A DNA stretch of 34,591 nt from Deltaproteobacteria bacterium. Lineage in GTDB: Bacteria > Desulfobacterota > SM23-61. Every line of letters starts with the position of its first letter. Within the stretch, counting starts at the first letter, position 1. The position numbers were made by a program, and so were the translations under genes. Positions 1 to 9,072 of this stretch are shown piece after piece. The notes beneath the pieces were generated by a model that was not told where the DNA came from, did no database searches, and saw only the letters and a program-made list of their open reading frames with translations. The DNA lies in assembly GCA_016875165.1 (NCBI GenBank), contig VGSF01000002.1:97033-131623 (forward strand), written 5' to 3'.

Positions 1-148
1 GGCGGGGGTTCTTGCCCGCCCCATATGCGGATAAATAAGCGCCTTATGATTCCAAGCGTTCCGCTCTAACCTCCGGCCCCTGGAATCCCTTGGCCTTTAC
101 AACACACCTTTTTTCAAAGGGCTAAAGTGTTACCTTTTTGGAGTTTTC
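1..148. other. Upstream region of ahbC
   Basis: No gene is visible. Positions 1-20 can fold as GGCGGG/CCCGCC, a possible end of an upstream terminator. Positions about 33-92 resemble one arm of the palindromic element at 5.47-5.77 kb (GCCTtATGATT, CAAGC, CCGG and GGAATC in the same order). A short TTTTTCAAAGGGCTAAA stretch near 109-126 recurs inverted near 5.85 kb. TTTGGAG at 137-143 is the likely ribosome binding site of ahbC, 5 nt before its ATG. Confidence 0.4.
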
Positions 149-1345
149 ATGATCGGCATTTCGAAATTATATTGCGGAACGGTAGAAGCCTCTGATCCCC
201 TGCGCTACGAACGCCATTCGGCAAAGTTGCCGGCGCATCTCCTGCAATTTGCTAAAGACAAGAAACCCGTAGTGGTATGGAACGTCGGGCAGCGTTGTAA
301 TTTAAAGTGTGTTCATTGCTATTCCCAGTCGCAAAACAAAGAATATGCCGGAGAGCTTTCCCCTGAGGAAGGAAAGAAATTGATCCAAGACCTGGCCCGA
401 TTTGGATCACCAGTCATTCTATTTTCCGGCGGCGAGCCGTTACTCAGGAAAGACCTCTTGAGCTTGGCGCACTTAGCAACGGATTCAGGGATGCGGGCCG
501 TGATTTCCACCAACGGCACCCTGATTAGCGCGAAAGTAGCCAGGGATCTGAAACGGATCGGGTTGTCCTACGTCGGAGTAAGCCTGGACGGCATGCAGGC
601 CACCAATGACCTTTTCCGGGGGGTGGAAGGAGCATTTGCCGCGGCCTTAAACGGTATCCGCAATTGCCAGGAAGCCGGCATCAAGGTTGGGCTGCGTTTT
701 ACCATCAACCGCCGGAATGGACCGGATATTCCAGAAATCTTTGATCTTCTGGAAAGAGAGCAAATCCCCCGGGTATGCTTTTACCATCTCGTGTATGCCG
801 GCAGGGGGAGCCAATTAAGGGAAGAAGACCTTGATCACCAGGAGACCCGGAAGGTCGTGGACCTGATCATTGATCGGACCCGGGATCTGCACGGGCGCAA
901 CAAAGCCGTGGAAATTCTCACGGTGGATAACCATGCCGATGGGCCGTATCTTTACCTGCGCATGAAAAGGGAAGGCACTGCCCGGGCTGCCGAAGCGCTT
1001 GAGCTTTTGCGCATGAACGGCGGGAACAGCTCCGGGGTGGGCATCGGCTGCGTTAGTTGGGATGGGGCGGTGCATGCCGATCAATTCTGGCGCCAATATT
1101 CTTTTGGCAATGTCCGTAAGCGCCCTTTCAGCGAGATATGGATGGATGCAGATGAACCCTTGATGGCCAAACTCAAAGAAAAGACGAAACATGTAAAGGG
1201 ACGGTGCGCTTCCTGCCGCTGGCTGGATGTGTGCGCCGGAAATTTCCGGGTGCGGGCCGAGGCCGCAACCGGCGACATTTGGGCCCCTGACCCGGCTTGC
1301 TATCTGACGGACGAAGAAATCGGCATAGGGTTAGAAAATGATTAA
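149..1345 (+). CDS. ahbC: Radical SAM/SPASM protein AhbC (12,18-didecarboxysiroheme deacetylase)
   Basis: Predicted to remove the acetate side chains of 12,18-didecarboxysiroheme to give Fe-coproporphyrin III, in the siroheme-dependent heme b pathway of sulfate reducers and archaea (family knowledge). The N-terminus (MIGISKLYCGTVE, then LPAHLLQF and KKPVVVWN) is characteristic of AhbC. The radical SAM cluster motif is C50-x3-C54-x2-C57, followed by SGGEPL and STNGT. A C-terminal SPASM-type region carries further cysteines (GRCASCRWLDVCAGNFR, then a final Cys near PACYL) for an auxiliary FeS cluster. The 398-residue length is normal. The ATG has a GGAG site 5 nt upstream. The stop overlaps the ahbD start by 8 nt, so the two genes are probably translationally coupled. 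A NirJ-type or other SPASM maturase is the alternative, but the pairing with ahbD favours AhbC. Confidence 0.88.
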   Translation: MIGISKLYCGTVEASDPLRYERHSAKLPAHLLQFAKDKKPVVVWNVGQRCNLKCVHCYSQSQNKEYAGELSPEEGKKLIQDLARFGSPVILFSGGEPLLRKDLLSLAHLATDSGMRAVISTNGTLISAKVARDLKRIGLSYVGVSLDGMQATNDLFRGVEGAFAAALNGIRNCQEAGIKVGLRFTINRRNGPDIPEIFDLLEREQIPRVCFYHLVYAGRGSQLREEDLDHQETRKVVDLIIDRTRDLHGRNKAVEILTVDNHADGPYLYLRMKREGTARAAEALELLRMNGGNSSGVGIGCVSWDGAVHADQFWRQYSFGNVRKRPFSEIWMDADEPLMAKLKEKTKHVKGRCASCRWLDVCAGNFRVRAEAATGDIWAPDPACYLTDEEIGIGLEND

Positions 1346-2465
1346 AGGAAGGGAATTTCTCCCCCCGCGAGAAAATCTTTCAGAATCAAACCCGCTCCCA
1401 CTGCGCATGGTGGCCTGGGAAGTGACCCGTAGCTGCAATCTAAATTGCCGCCATTGCCGGGCTGCGGCTGAGCGCGGGCCTTACCCGGGAGAGTTGAGCA
1501 CGGAAGAATCTTTGAAGCTGATCGATGAGATCGTTTCCTTCAGTACTCCGGTTGTTATCCTCACCGGGGGTGAGCCGCTTTTAAGGGAAGATATTTATGA
1601 GATTGCCAGCTACGGGACAAGCCGGGGCCTGCGCATGGTCATCGCCCCAAATGGAACTTTACTGGATGGGCCAAAGGCGGAAGGTTTGCAGGCCTGCGGA
1701 ATTAAGCGGGTTTCGATCAGCCTGGACGGAGCCACCCCGGAAAGCCACGACAGCTTTCGCCAGGTCGAGGGGGCTTTTGCCGGGGCGCTTAAGGGGATCG
1801 AATACCTCAAGGGAGCGGGGCTGGAATTTCAGATTAACACCACTGTGACCCAAAAAAATTACCAGGAGCTGCCGGCCATTCTGGATTTGGCTTTGCGTTT
1901 GGGAGCAGTGGCCCACCATATTTTTCTGCTGGTTCCTACCGGAAGGGGGAAGGATCTCGCGGAGGAAACCATCCAGGCCGAAGAATACGAAAAAATTCTC
2001 CACTGGTTCTACGAACAGCGGGAGAAATTTCCCCTGCAATTGAAAGCTACCTGCGCTCCGCACTACTACCGGATTCTGCGGCAAAGGTCCAGAGAGGAAG
2101 GGAAATCATTTACGCCCCAATCTCATGGCCTGGATGCCATTACCCGTGGCTGTCTGGGGGGGATTGGCTTTTGCTTTATTTCCCACCGGGGAGACATCCA
2201 ACCCTGCGGTTATCTGGAAGTAATGAGCGGCAATCTGAGAAAACAAACCCTGCGGGAAATATGGGAGCTCTCGCCTGTCTTTCAAAGACTAAGGGATTTT
2301 TCTTCATATAAAGGACGCTGCGGCCGGTGTGAATATATCCGGGTATGCGGGGGATGCCGGGCCAGAGCCTTTGAAAAAGAGGGCGATTATATGGCCGAAG
2401 AACCCCTTTGCGTATATAACCCAAGAAAGACCCCGCCTTTAAAACTTCCTGAAGGCCTTCAATAA
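1338..2465 (+). CDS. ahbD: Radical SAM/SPASM protein AhbD (heme b synthase)
   Basis: Predicted to decarboxylate the two propionates of Fe-coproporphyrin III to vinyl groups, the last step of the siroheme-dependent heme pathway (family knowledge). The radical SAM motif is C33-x3-C37-x2-C40 in TRSCNLNCRHCRAAA, an AhbD-like signature, followed by TGGEPLLRED and SLDG. The C-terminal SPASM region has cysteines in CLGGIGFC, QPCGY, GRCGRCEYIRVCGGCRA and a final EPLC, enough for auxiliary 4Fe-4S binding. Length is 375 residues. It starts inside the 3' end of ahbC and follows it directly, so the pair forms one operon. The earlier pathway genes (ahbA/B, siroheme synthesis) are not in this window. It is less likely to be a peptide-modifying SPASM enzyme because no precursor peptide lies nearby. 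Confidence 0.87.
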   Translation: MIKGREFLPPRENLSESNPLPLRMVAWEVTRSCNLNCRHCRAAAERGPYPGELSTEESLKLIDEIVSFSTPVVILTGGEPLLREDIYEIASYGTSRGLRMVIAPNGTLLDGPKAEGLQACGIKRVSISLDGATPESHDSFRQVEGAFAGALKGIEYLKGAGLEFQINTTVTQKNYQELPAILDLALRLGAVAHHIFLLVPTGRGKDLAEETIQAEEYEKILHWFYEQREKFPLQLKATCAPHYYRILRQRSREEGKSFTPQSHGLDAITRGCLGGIGFCFISHRGDIQPCGYLEVMSGNLRKQTLREIWELSPVFQRLRDFSSYKGRCGRCEYIRVCGGCRARAFEKEGDYMAEEPLCVYNPRKTPPLKLPEGLQ

Positions 2466-2825
2466 AGCGTTTTAACCGGTCCTGCACAATCAACCAAAGA
2501 ATTGCCAGCCGGTTTTATTAATTTCCCCCAGGGATGACTTAGCGGATGTACAAAAATGACCAAACTATTTCTTTATACTCACGATTAATTTTTGAATGGT
2601 TTTAATGGCTGGCCAGTTTCCGGCGATAAACCCCTAAAAAATCAAAAGAAAAAATAATAAGCGCTAAAAACCCATAGAAATTTTCAAAACGCCAATCAGC
2701 CTGAATTCATAAAATTCTATCCATGAAGATCTAATCTGACCAATTTCTTCGGGGCATAAAACTTGCTGGGTCACTTCGTAAGCTCAACGAAGACAAGCAA
2801 AAATTTATTTTCCGGAGAATAAAAA
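2466..2825. other. AT-rich intergenic gap
   Basis: No gene, tRNA or strong hairpin is visible between ahbD and the TPR gene. The stretch is clearly more AT-rich than its flanks. The last bases hold CCGGAGAAT, the probable ribosome binding site of the gene at 2826. No confident promoter was picked. Confidence 0.5.
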
Positions 2826-4010
2826 ATGGCCCAGGCAGCGCCGATTGGTTTCGCTGATGAGGTAGTCGCCTTTAACAGGCAGCTCAAGGCGATTTCCAGA
2901 AGGAGAGACCCAGCCGGAATCCGGGAACATTACCGATCCCGGAATAAAAATGGGGGGTTTTTAGGAATTCTGGACAGCATCTTCCGCAAAGATAATGATA
3001 ATATTTCGAAAGAGCTGGAATATTTATCGGAAATCGTAAGGAGAGAACCGGAGAATACCAAAGCTCACCTGAAGATAGCTGAACTTTATCAAAGGAAAAA
3101 AGAAAAACAGAAAGCCGTTGAGGAATATTTACGGGCAGCAGAAATTTTTTACAATAATGATTTGTACTCGCAGGCCATGGCGGTATATAAGAAGATTCTG
3201 AAACACAATCCTCATCTGGATCATGTGAATCTAAAGATTGCTGATATTTACAGGCAGATGGGGTTTTTGGGGGATGCCTTTAGTCAATACGATCTCCTCC
3301 TGCACCACTACAATCTATGCGGAGATAGGGAAAAAGCCCTGGAAGTCATGGGGCGGATGGCCGTCTTAGACCCGTCAAAATTTACCCTGGAGGACAAAAC
3401 CAAAAGTTTTGAGAATGGCTTGAAAAGCCAGGGGCATGAGGGTCTTTTTAGAAAACCTTCAGAAATCCTTGGTGAAGGTTTTTCGCCAAAGGAAAAGAAA
3501 GAGGCTTTTTTTGATTTGAGTATAGCGCTGGAAACAAGCAATCAAGAGGAGTTAAAAGGTTATAAGGAAGTTTCAACGGATAAACTCTTCGGATTCAATG
3601 AAATTCTAACGGAATTGAAAGATATAGCCGGCCCGAGTAAAGCCTACCCCAGTTTCAATTACCACATGGGCGTGGCCTGCCGGGAAATGGGATTCATTGA
3701 CGAGGCCATCGAACAGTTCCAGGTGGCTTTGGAAAAGGAACAAAATCCTTTTGAGGCAGCAAACCTGTTAGGCATTTGCTTCAAAGAAAGAGGATGGTGG
3801 GAGGAAGCCAGGCAGGCATGCGAGAGGGCCTTACAAATAGAAGGAGTTCCAGAGCGCCAGCGGCAGGAAGTCCAAAGCGCCCTGGAGGTAATTCACAAAG
3901 AGAAGGCCAAGGAAAAGGAATTTTTCAAGGGGATAAATGAAATTTCTATCCCTCAGCCGGGGAGCGAGCATAAAAAAAGAGCGCCGCATTCGGAGGTGAT
4001 CCCCGGCTAA
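2826..4010 (+). CDS. Tetratricopeptide-repeat protein, function unknown
   Basis: A soluble 394-residue helical repeat protein without signal peptide or membrane segment. TPR-like units are visible around residues 62-112 (ending in EPENTKAHLKIAELYQRKK and KAVEEYLRAAEIF), 113-160 (QAMAVYKKILKHNPH, LKIADIYRQMGFLGDAF) and 167-185. A second group near 275-345 contains YHMGVACREMGFIDEAIEQF and ANLLGICFKERGWWEEAR. The charged linker between the groups (about 190-270) has no recognised domain. TPR arrays bind partner proteins, but nothing here names a partner. GGAG lies about 8 nt before the ATG. The gene stands alone, ending 32 bp from the convergent Tim44-like gene. The short N-terminal motif around FRKDNDN resembles deltaproteobacterial TPR proteins of unknown role. 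Confidence 0.7.
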   Translation: MAQAAPIGFADEVVAFNRQLKAISRRRDPAGIREHYRSRNKNGGFLGILDSIFRKDNDNISKELEYLSEIVRREPENTKAHLKIAELYQRKKEKQKAVEEYLRAAEIFYNNDLYSQAMAVYKKILKHNPHLDHVNLKIADIYRQMGFLGDAFSQYDLLLHHYNLCGDREKALEVMGRMAVLDPSKFTLEDKTKSFENGLKSQGHEGLFRKPSEILGEGFSPKEKKEAFFDLSIALETSNQEELKGYKEVSTDKLFGFNEILTELKDIAGPSKAYPSFNYHMGVACREMGFIDEAIEQFQVALEKEQNPFEAANLLGICFKERGWWEEARQACERALQIEGVPERQRQEVQSALEVIHKEKAKEKEFFKGINEISIPQPGSEHKKRAPHSEVIPG

Positions 4011-4042
4011 AAGAAACCCCGATAAGTTAATCTCCCTTTTCC

Positions 4043-5041
4043 TCAGTAATCTCTCTCCTGATGAATGCCAGCCAATACCCAATTTTTTTCACCCGCGTTC
4101 CGAGAAAAAGTCCAATATTCTAAAAATTTTACCGGGTCGGTTGAACTGCCGGAGAGAACCTGGCCGTTCGTTTCATCCAGCACATAGTCCAAAAGATTGG
4201 CGTAGAACTTAACTGTAATAAAATCTTCTCCCCGGTCCTGACCGGCATCGACCATCTCAACTTCGCGAACAGCGATGTTTTCCAGACGATTGATCTGTTT
4301 CGCTGCGATTAGGTTGTTTACGTCCTGCTGGAAGGTATTGAACATATCCGGCGTTAAAAGATGACGAATTCCTTTTAGTTCCCGTTTTGTCCATCCCCCC
4401 TGGATTTTAAAGAAGATATCCTGGGCCAAGTCCCTGAAGTTATTTTCGCTGAAAGAAGGATCCATCTCTTTTATGTGGTGCAGCCCCTCGGCTTTCGTTT
4501 GGCCTATAGACTCATGGAGCGGGGGCTCCTGGGATGAAGGAGGAATATAGGTTGGCCCCGAATAGGGTTGAGGATAAGAGTAAGGAGCCGCACCTGCTCC
4601 GGCCATACTCATTTGCATGGCTCCCCGTGAACGAAATTTTTTAACCACGAAGTAGATAATGCCCAGAATGATCAGGATAAGGAAAATGTCTCCAAAACCG
4701 AATCCTCCCTCACCCATTCCGCCACCGTCGGCAAAACCCAGGCTGCGGAACAGCATTGCGCCCAAAAAACCCCCCATAAGGCCGCCGGCTATACCGGAGA
4801 AAAAACTTCTTCCAGTCCCCGGAGAAGGCTGTTGCTGCAAATTCTTTTGCTGGGGAGCTTGCGCGGGGCTCTGTCTCGGGCTCTGCTGGTAAGACCGACT
4901 CGGGGTAGAACCCCGGCTGCCAGAGGATCTCCCCCCGCCTGCTCTGGCAAAAGCCTCTGATTCCATTCCGAGCCATAAGAGGAAAAAAAGAAGGAACCCC
5001 AGGCATAATATTACCCGGGGTTGTCTCAATATTTTTTTCAT
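4043..5041 (-). CDS. Exported Tim44-like domain protein
   Basis: A 332-residue protein with an N-terminal hydrophobic signal or anchor (residues 9-25, ending near ESEAFA). It is followed by a low-complexity Ser/Gly/Arg then Gln/Pro-rich stretch (35-77), a Gly-rich hydrophobic segment (81-103) and a membrane helix (about 119-134, IFLILIILGIIYFVV). The C-terminal part (about 185-330) matches the Tim44-like fold: EMDPSFSENNFRDLAQDIFF, IQGGWTKREL, and a final EYWTFSR with a conserved tryptophan before the end. Bacterial Tim44-domain proteins are membrane-associated and their role is poorly defined. A strong GGGAGGA site precedes the ATG by 6 nt. The gene converges on the TPR gene with no clear terminator between them. 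Confidence 0.78.
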   Translation of the reverse strand: MKKILRQPRVILCLGFLLFFLLWLGMESEAFARAGGGRSSGSRGSTPSRSYQQSPRQSPAQAPQQKNLQQQPSPGTGRSFFSGIAGGLMGGFLGAMLFRSLGFADGGGMGEGGFGFGDIFLILIILGIIYFVVKKFRSRGAMQMSMAGAGAAPYSYPQPYSGPTYIPPSSQEPPLHESIGQTKAEGLHHIKEMDPSFSENNFRDLAQDIFFKIQGGWTKRELKGIRHLLTPDMFNTFQQDVNNLIAAKQINRLENIAVREVEMVDAGQDRGEDFITVKFYANLLDYVLDETNGQVLSGSSTDPVKFLEYWTFSRNAGEKNWVLAGIHQERDY

Positions 5042-5137
5042 TCAATTCCTCCCAAAATCATTTAGCGCTGAAAATATTTAACCGGATTATTGCGCACAAA
5101 AGCAAGAATTGCAACGAAATTAATTTAACTTAAAATT

Positions 5138-5234
5138 GATGATCTCGTAAAAAGTCGTCTCTCCGGCCTGCCTGTGCCTGGCAGACAGGTGAAAACCGGA
5201 GTCCAGGGTATTTATAAATATTTGAAAATACTGG
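5138..5234 (+). repeat. Palindromic element A, copy 1 (left half only)
   Basis: Begins GATGATCTCGTAAAAAGTC and contains one inner hairpin (ACTCCGG-like arm, inner stem CCTGCCTGTG/CAGACAGG, ending CCGGAGTCCAG). This arm is almost identical to the left half of copy 6 at 25978. The right terminal arm is missing, so this copy is truncated near CTGG at 5234. Confidence 0.75.
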
Positions 5235-5320
5235 TTTAGTGCAGTCTGCAGCGGGATCGCTTTAGAGACTTGATACTTATCCTATCCTTTTTTTTAATCA
5301 TGGCTTTATAAACTCTCTAA

Positions 5321-5348
5321 TCTCTGTGTCCTCTGTGGCTAATTTATT
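5321..5348. repeat. Short repeat B variant (TCTCTGTGTCCTCTGTGG)
   Basis: A 28-bp stretch beginning TCTCTGTGTCCTCTGTGG and ending AATTTATT is identical to 30914-30941. In both places it lies just downstream of an element A copy (copy 1 here, copy 7 there). It is related to the CTCTGCGG-type repeats near 9.1, 23.9 and 25.4 kb. Confidence 0.7.
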
Positions 5349-5470
5349 AAGGGTTAATATGCTGGAGAGTTGCCAGATGGTTTGCGGAGCAGTTCGGGAG
5401 TTGGGCCAAGACATAGGTAATTTCCCCTTGATTTAACGAATTGAAAGTGTTATGAAAATACATCTTGGTT

Positions 5471-5770
5471 CATCTCCAAATTAGTTGATCAAAGTTTTAA
5501 TGAAAGCCTGCCAAGGGCCCGGAAGGAAAGGCAGATTGCGCCGCAAGCATCGGCGGGATATCCACTTTCCATAAACATAGAACTTACCTTCCGCAAAGCG
5601 CAGCGGGGGCGGGGAAACAAAGCTTCGAAGAAATTGCAGACTCCCCCGCCAAAGCTTAGGAGAAATATGTGCCTCATGATTGCAAGCAAGCTGACTTTCC
5701 TTCCGGGACCCTTGAATCACTGTCCATTTTAAATATGCCAGCTATTTGGCCCTCAACTAATTTGGAGATG
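5471..5770. repeat. 300-bp palindromic (MITE-like) element
   Basis: Bounded by a perfect 18-bp inverted repeat: CATCTCCAAATTAGTTGA at 5471-5488 and its complement at 5753-5770. Inside is a second, imperfect inverted repeat of about 40 bp (around 5508-5552 and 5670-5716) built on CCGGAAGGAAAG and its complement CTTTCCTTCCGG, followed on each arm by TTGC and GCAA blocks. No transposase frame is present. A diverged relative of one inner arm lies at 33-92. It is probably a non-autonomous mobile element or a structured DNA/RNA repeat. Confidence 0.6.
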
Positions 5771-5991
5771 ATCCTAAATCTTTTTTGACAGAGGAATTGA
5801 TTGGACAACGATAAACGCGAATGCTCAAGATGTTGTAACAGTTTAGCCCTTTGAAAAGAGGGGAAGCATAAAGGCCCGGCCCATGGATGGCCCGGTGGCC
5901 ACGCCATTTTTTCAAACAACTAAATTGACACAAGATATTTAGTTGGGCAAGTCTGTATTCAAGATTAGAAAACATTTAAGGAGGATAAGTA

Positions 5992-6258
5992 ATGAATATT
6001 GGTGATCGGATAAAGTTTCAATTCGGTGGCCAAGAAAAGGAAGGCCAGGTAGTTAAGATATTCCCAAAGAAAGTTTACCTGAAGGTAGATTTTCCCCGCC
6101 ATCCGGGAAAGATTGTGGTAAGGACAATTGCCGAGCTTGAAGGAAAGGGGCCTGAACCGAAGAAAAAGAAGAAACAGAAAAAGGAAAAAAAGGAAAGAAT
6201 TCCGCGGGCTGAAGAAAAGAAAAAAGAGCAGAAAAAAGACGAAGAAGAAAAAGAGTAA
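5992..6258 (+). CDS. Small protein with SH3-like N-terminus and Lys/Glu-rich tail
   Basis: An 88-residue protein preceded by an ideal AAGGAGG site 5 nt before the ATG. Residues 1-50 read as a compact beta-rich module (NIGDRIKFQFGGQEKEGQVV, then KIFPKKVYLKVDFPRHPGK and VVRTIAELE), resembling small KOW/SH3-like or CarD-type folds. Residues 51-88 are almost entirely Lys, Glu and Gln with one proline cluster, so probably disordered and highly basic. This suggests nucleic-acid or ribosome contact, but I do not recognise a named family. The tail is encoded by purine-only stretches, so its length may vary between strains. The gene stands alone after the repeat-rich gap and is followed by a GC-rich hairpin at 6312-6341. 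Confidence 0.65.
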   Translation: MNIGDRIKFQFGGQEKEGQVVKIFPKKVYLKVDFPRHPGKIVVRTIAELEGKGPEPKKKKKQKKEKKERIPRAEEKKKEQKKDEEEKE

Positions 6259-6279
6259 CCCGGAGGAAAAATGACCGGT

Positions 6280-6438
6280 TCATTTTCGGCCATTTGAAGA
6301 AATATCTTCGGAGCGGCGGGCGGTTTCTTTATCCCGCCGCTTCTGTTTTAGATGGCGCCTGAGTAAGAAAATTCCCAGCCAGGCCGCAATCAAAATCTGG
6401 GCAACAAGGCAGATGATCAACAGAGTAAGAGCAGTCAT
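6280..6438 (-). CDS. Putative 52-residue single-span membrane protein
   Basis: Starts MTALTLLIICLVAQILIAAW and continues through a hydrophobic helix (residues 3-26) into a strongly basic tail (RRHLKQKRRDKETARR), giving an inside-positive single-span topology. It lies 48 bp after the acylphosphatase stop on the same strand, so it could be the last gene of the ligA operon. No clear Shine-Dalgarno is visible before the ATG, and the frame crosses the GC-rich hairpin at 6312-6341. I do not recognise a family. The support is the clean hydrophobic/basic pattern and the operon position. Confidence 0.45.
   Translation of the reverse strand: MTALTLLIICLVAQILIAAWLGIFLLRRHLKQKRRDKETARRSEDISSNGRK
6312..6347 (+). 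terminator. Possible terminator hairpin
   Basis: AGCGGCGGG pairs with CCCGCCGCT across a 12-nt loop, followed by TCTGTTTT on the plus strand. It fits termination of the lysine-rich gene ending at 6258. On the minus strand it lies inside the putative small membrane protein, so only one of the two readings may be functional. Confidence 0.5.
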
Positions 6439-6486
6439 AAAAATTACCAGGAAATTTTACAAGAATAGATCGTCACAGGCCCCGGC

Positions 6487-6765
6487 TTAAAACAAAATGG
6501 AGAAAGATTGAAATTCCCCGCGGAATTCTTCCGGCTGGACGATTAACTCGGTAACATGAGCGGAAGGAGGTCCGTGGCGGCACCACTGGATCAAGGCTTC
6601 CACATCTTCCTCTTCCCCTTCGAAAAGGGCAGCCACGGACCCGCCTGGAAGGTTACGCACCCACCCCGTAAGATTATTTATTTTGGCTTGCCGCTGGGTG
6701 TAGTAGCGGAAATTTACCCCCTGCACAATTCCTTTAATGATGAGCCTGGCGCGAGTTTTGGCCAT
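6487..6765 (-). CDS. acyP: Acylphosphatase
   Basis: Hydrolyses the carboxyl-phosphate bond of acyl phosphates in the cytosol (family knowledge). The 92-residue protein matches the small alpha/beta family over its full length. The signature GIVQGVNFRYYTQRQA supplies the substrate-binding arginine (R20), and GWVRNLPGGSV supplies the catalytic asparagine (N38). The later GPPSAHVTEL region is also typical. It starts 6 bp after the ligA stop codon on the same strand, and its ribosome binding site would lie inside the ligA 3' end, so the two are almost certainly co-transcribed. Family assignment is firm; the physiological substrate is unknown. Confidence 0.92.
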   Translation of the reverse strand: MAKTRARLIIKGIVQGVNFRYYTQRQAKINNLTGWVRNLPGGSVAALFEGEEEDVEALIQWCRHGPPSAHVTELIVQPEEFRGEFQSFSILF

Positions 6766-6771
6766 AGGATT

Positions 6772-8826
<2,055 letters not shown>

Positions 8827-8828
8827 TC

Positions 8829-8856
8829 ACCGCAGAGCGCGCAGAGAACGCTGAGA
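8829..8856 (+). repeat. Repeat B (ACCGCAGAG type), left arm
   Basis: ACCGCAGAGCGCGCAGAG followed by AACGCTGAGA. It is inverted relative to the copy at 9087-9108, and the two arms bracket the element at 8889-9030. It lies 8 bp before the ligA start codon. Confidence 0.7.
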
Positions 8857-8888
8857 TTGAATGAAAAAGAAAAATCTACAACTCAGTG

Positions 8889-9030
8889 GAGGCTCTTGCA
8901 AAAGTCCTAAACACCGTCATTCCGGCCAAAGCCGGAATCCAGGGCAGCCTAAAAAATCTGGATTCCGGGTCGCGCTTCGCTTGCCCGGAATGACGATTGA
9001 GCGTCAGATTTTGAGATTTGCAAGAACCTC
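8889..9030. repeat. Element A relative with different ends
   Basis: Terminal arms GAGGCTCTTGCAAAAGTC and GATTTGCAAGAACCTC are inverted repeats unlike the usual GATGATCTCGTAAAAAGTC ends. The interior has the same architecture: GTCATTCCGG with GCCGGAATCCAG, a spacer, then GGATTCCGGG and CCCGGAATGAC. It lies between inverted repeat B arms. Confidence 0.7.
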
Positions 9031-9072
9031 AGTGAATTAATATTTTTCATGGGTGGGTTCATTGATTAATAT

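Larger units (their letters stand above)
5042..5991. other. 950-bp repeat-rich intergenic region
   Basis: No convincing gene is present; short open frames here are incidental. In order it holds a truncated copy of the GATGATCTCGTAAAAAGTC element (5138-5234), an ACCGCAGAG-type repeat relative (5321-5348), a ~300-bp palindromic element (5471-5770) and a short stretch resembling the start of the window near 5835-5870. AAGGAGG at 5980-5986 is the ribosome binding site of the next gene. Confidence 0.6.
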
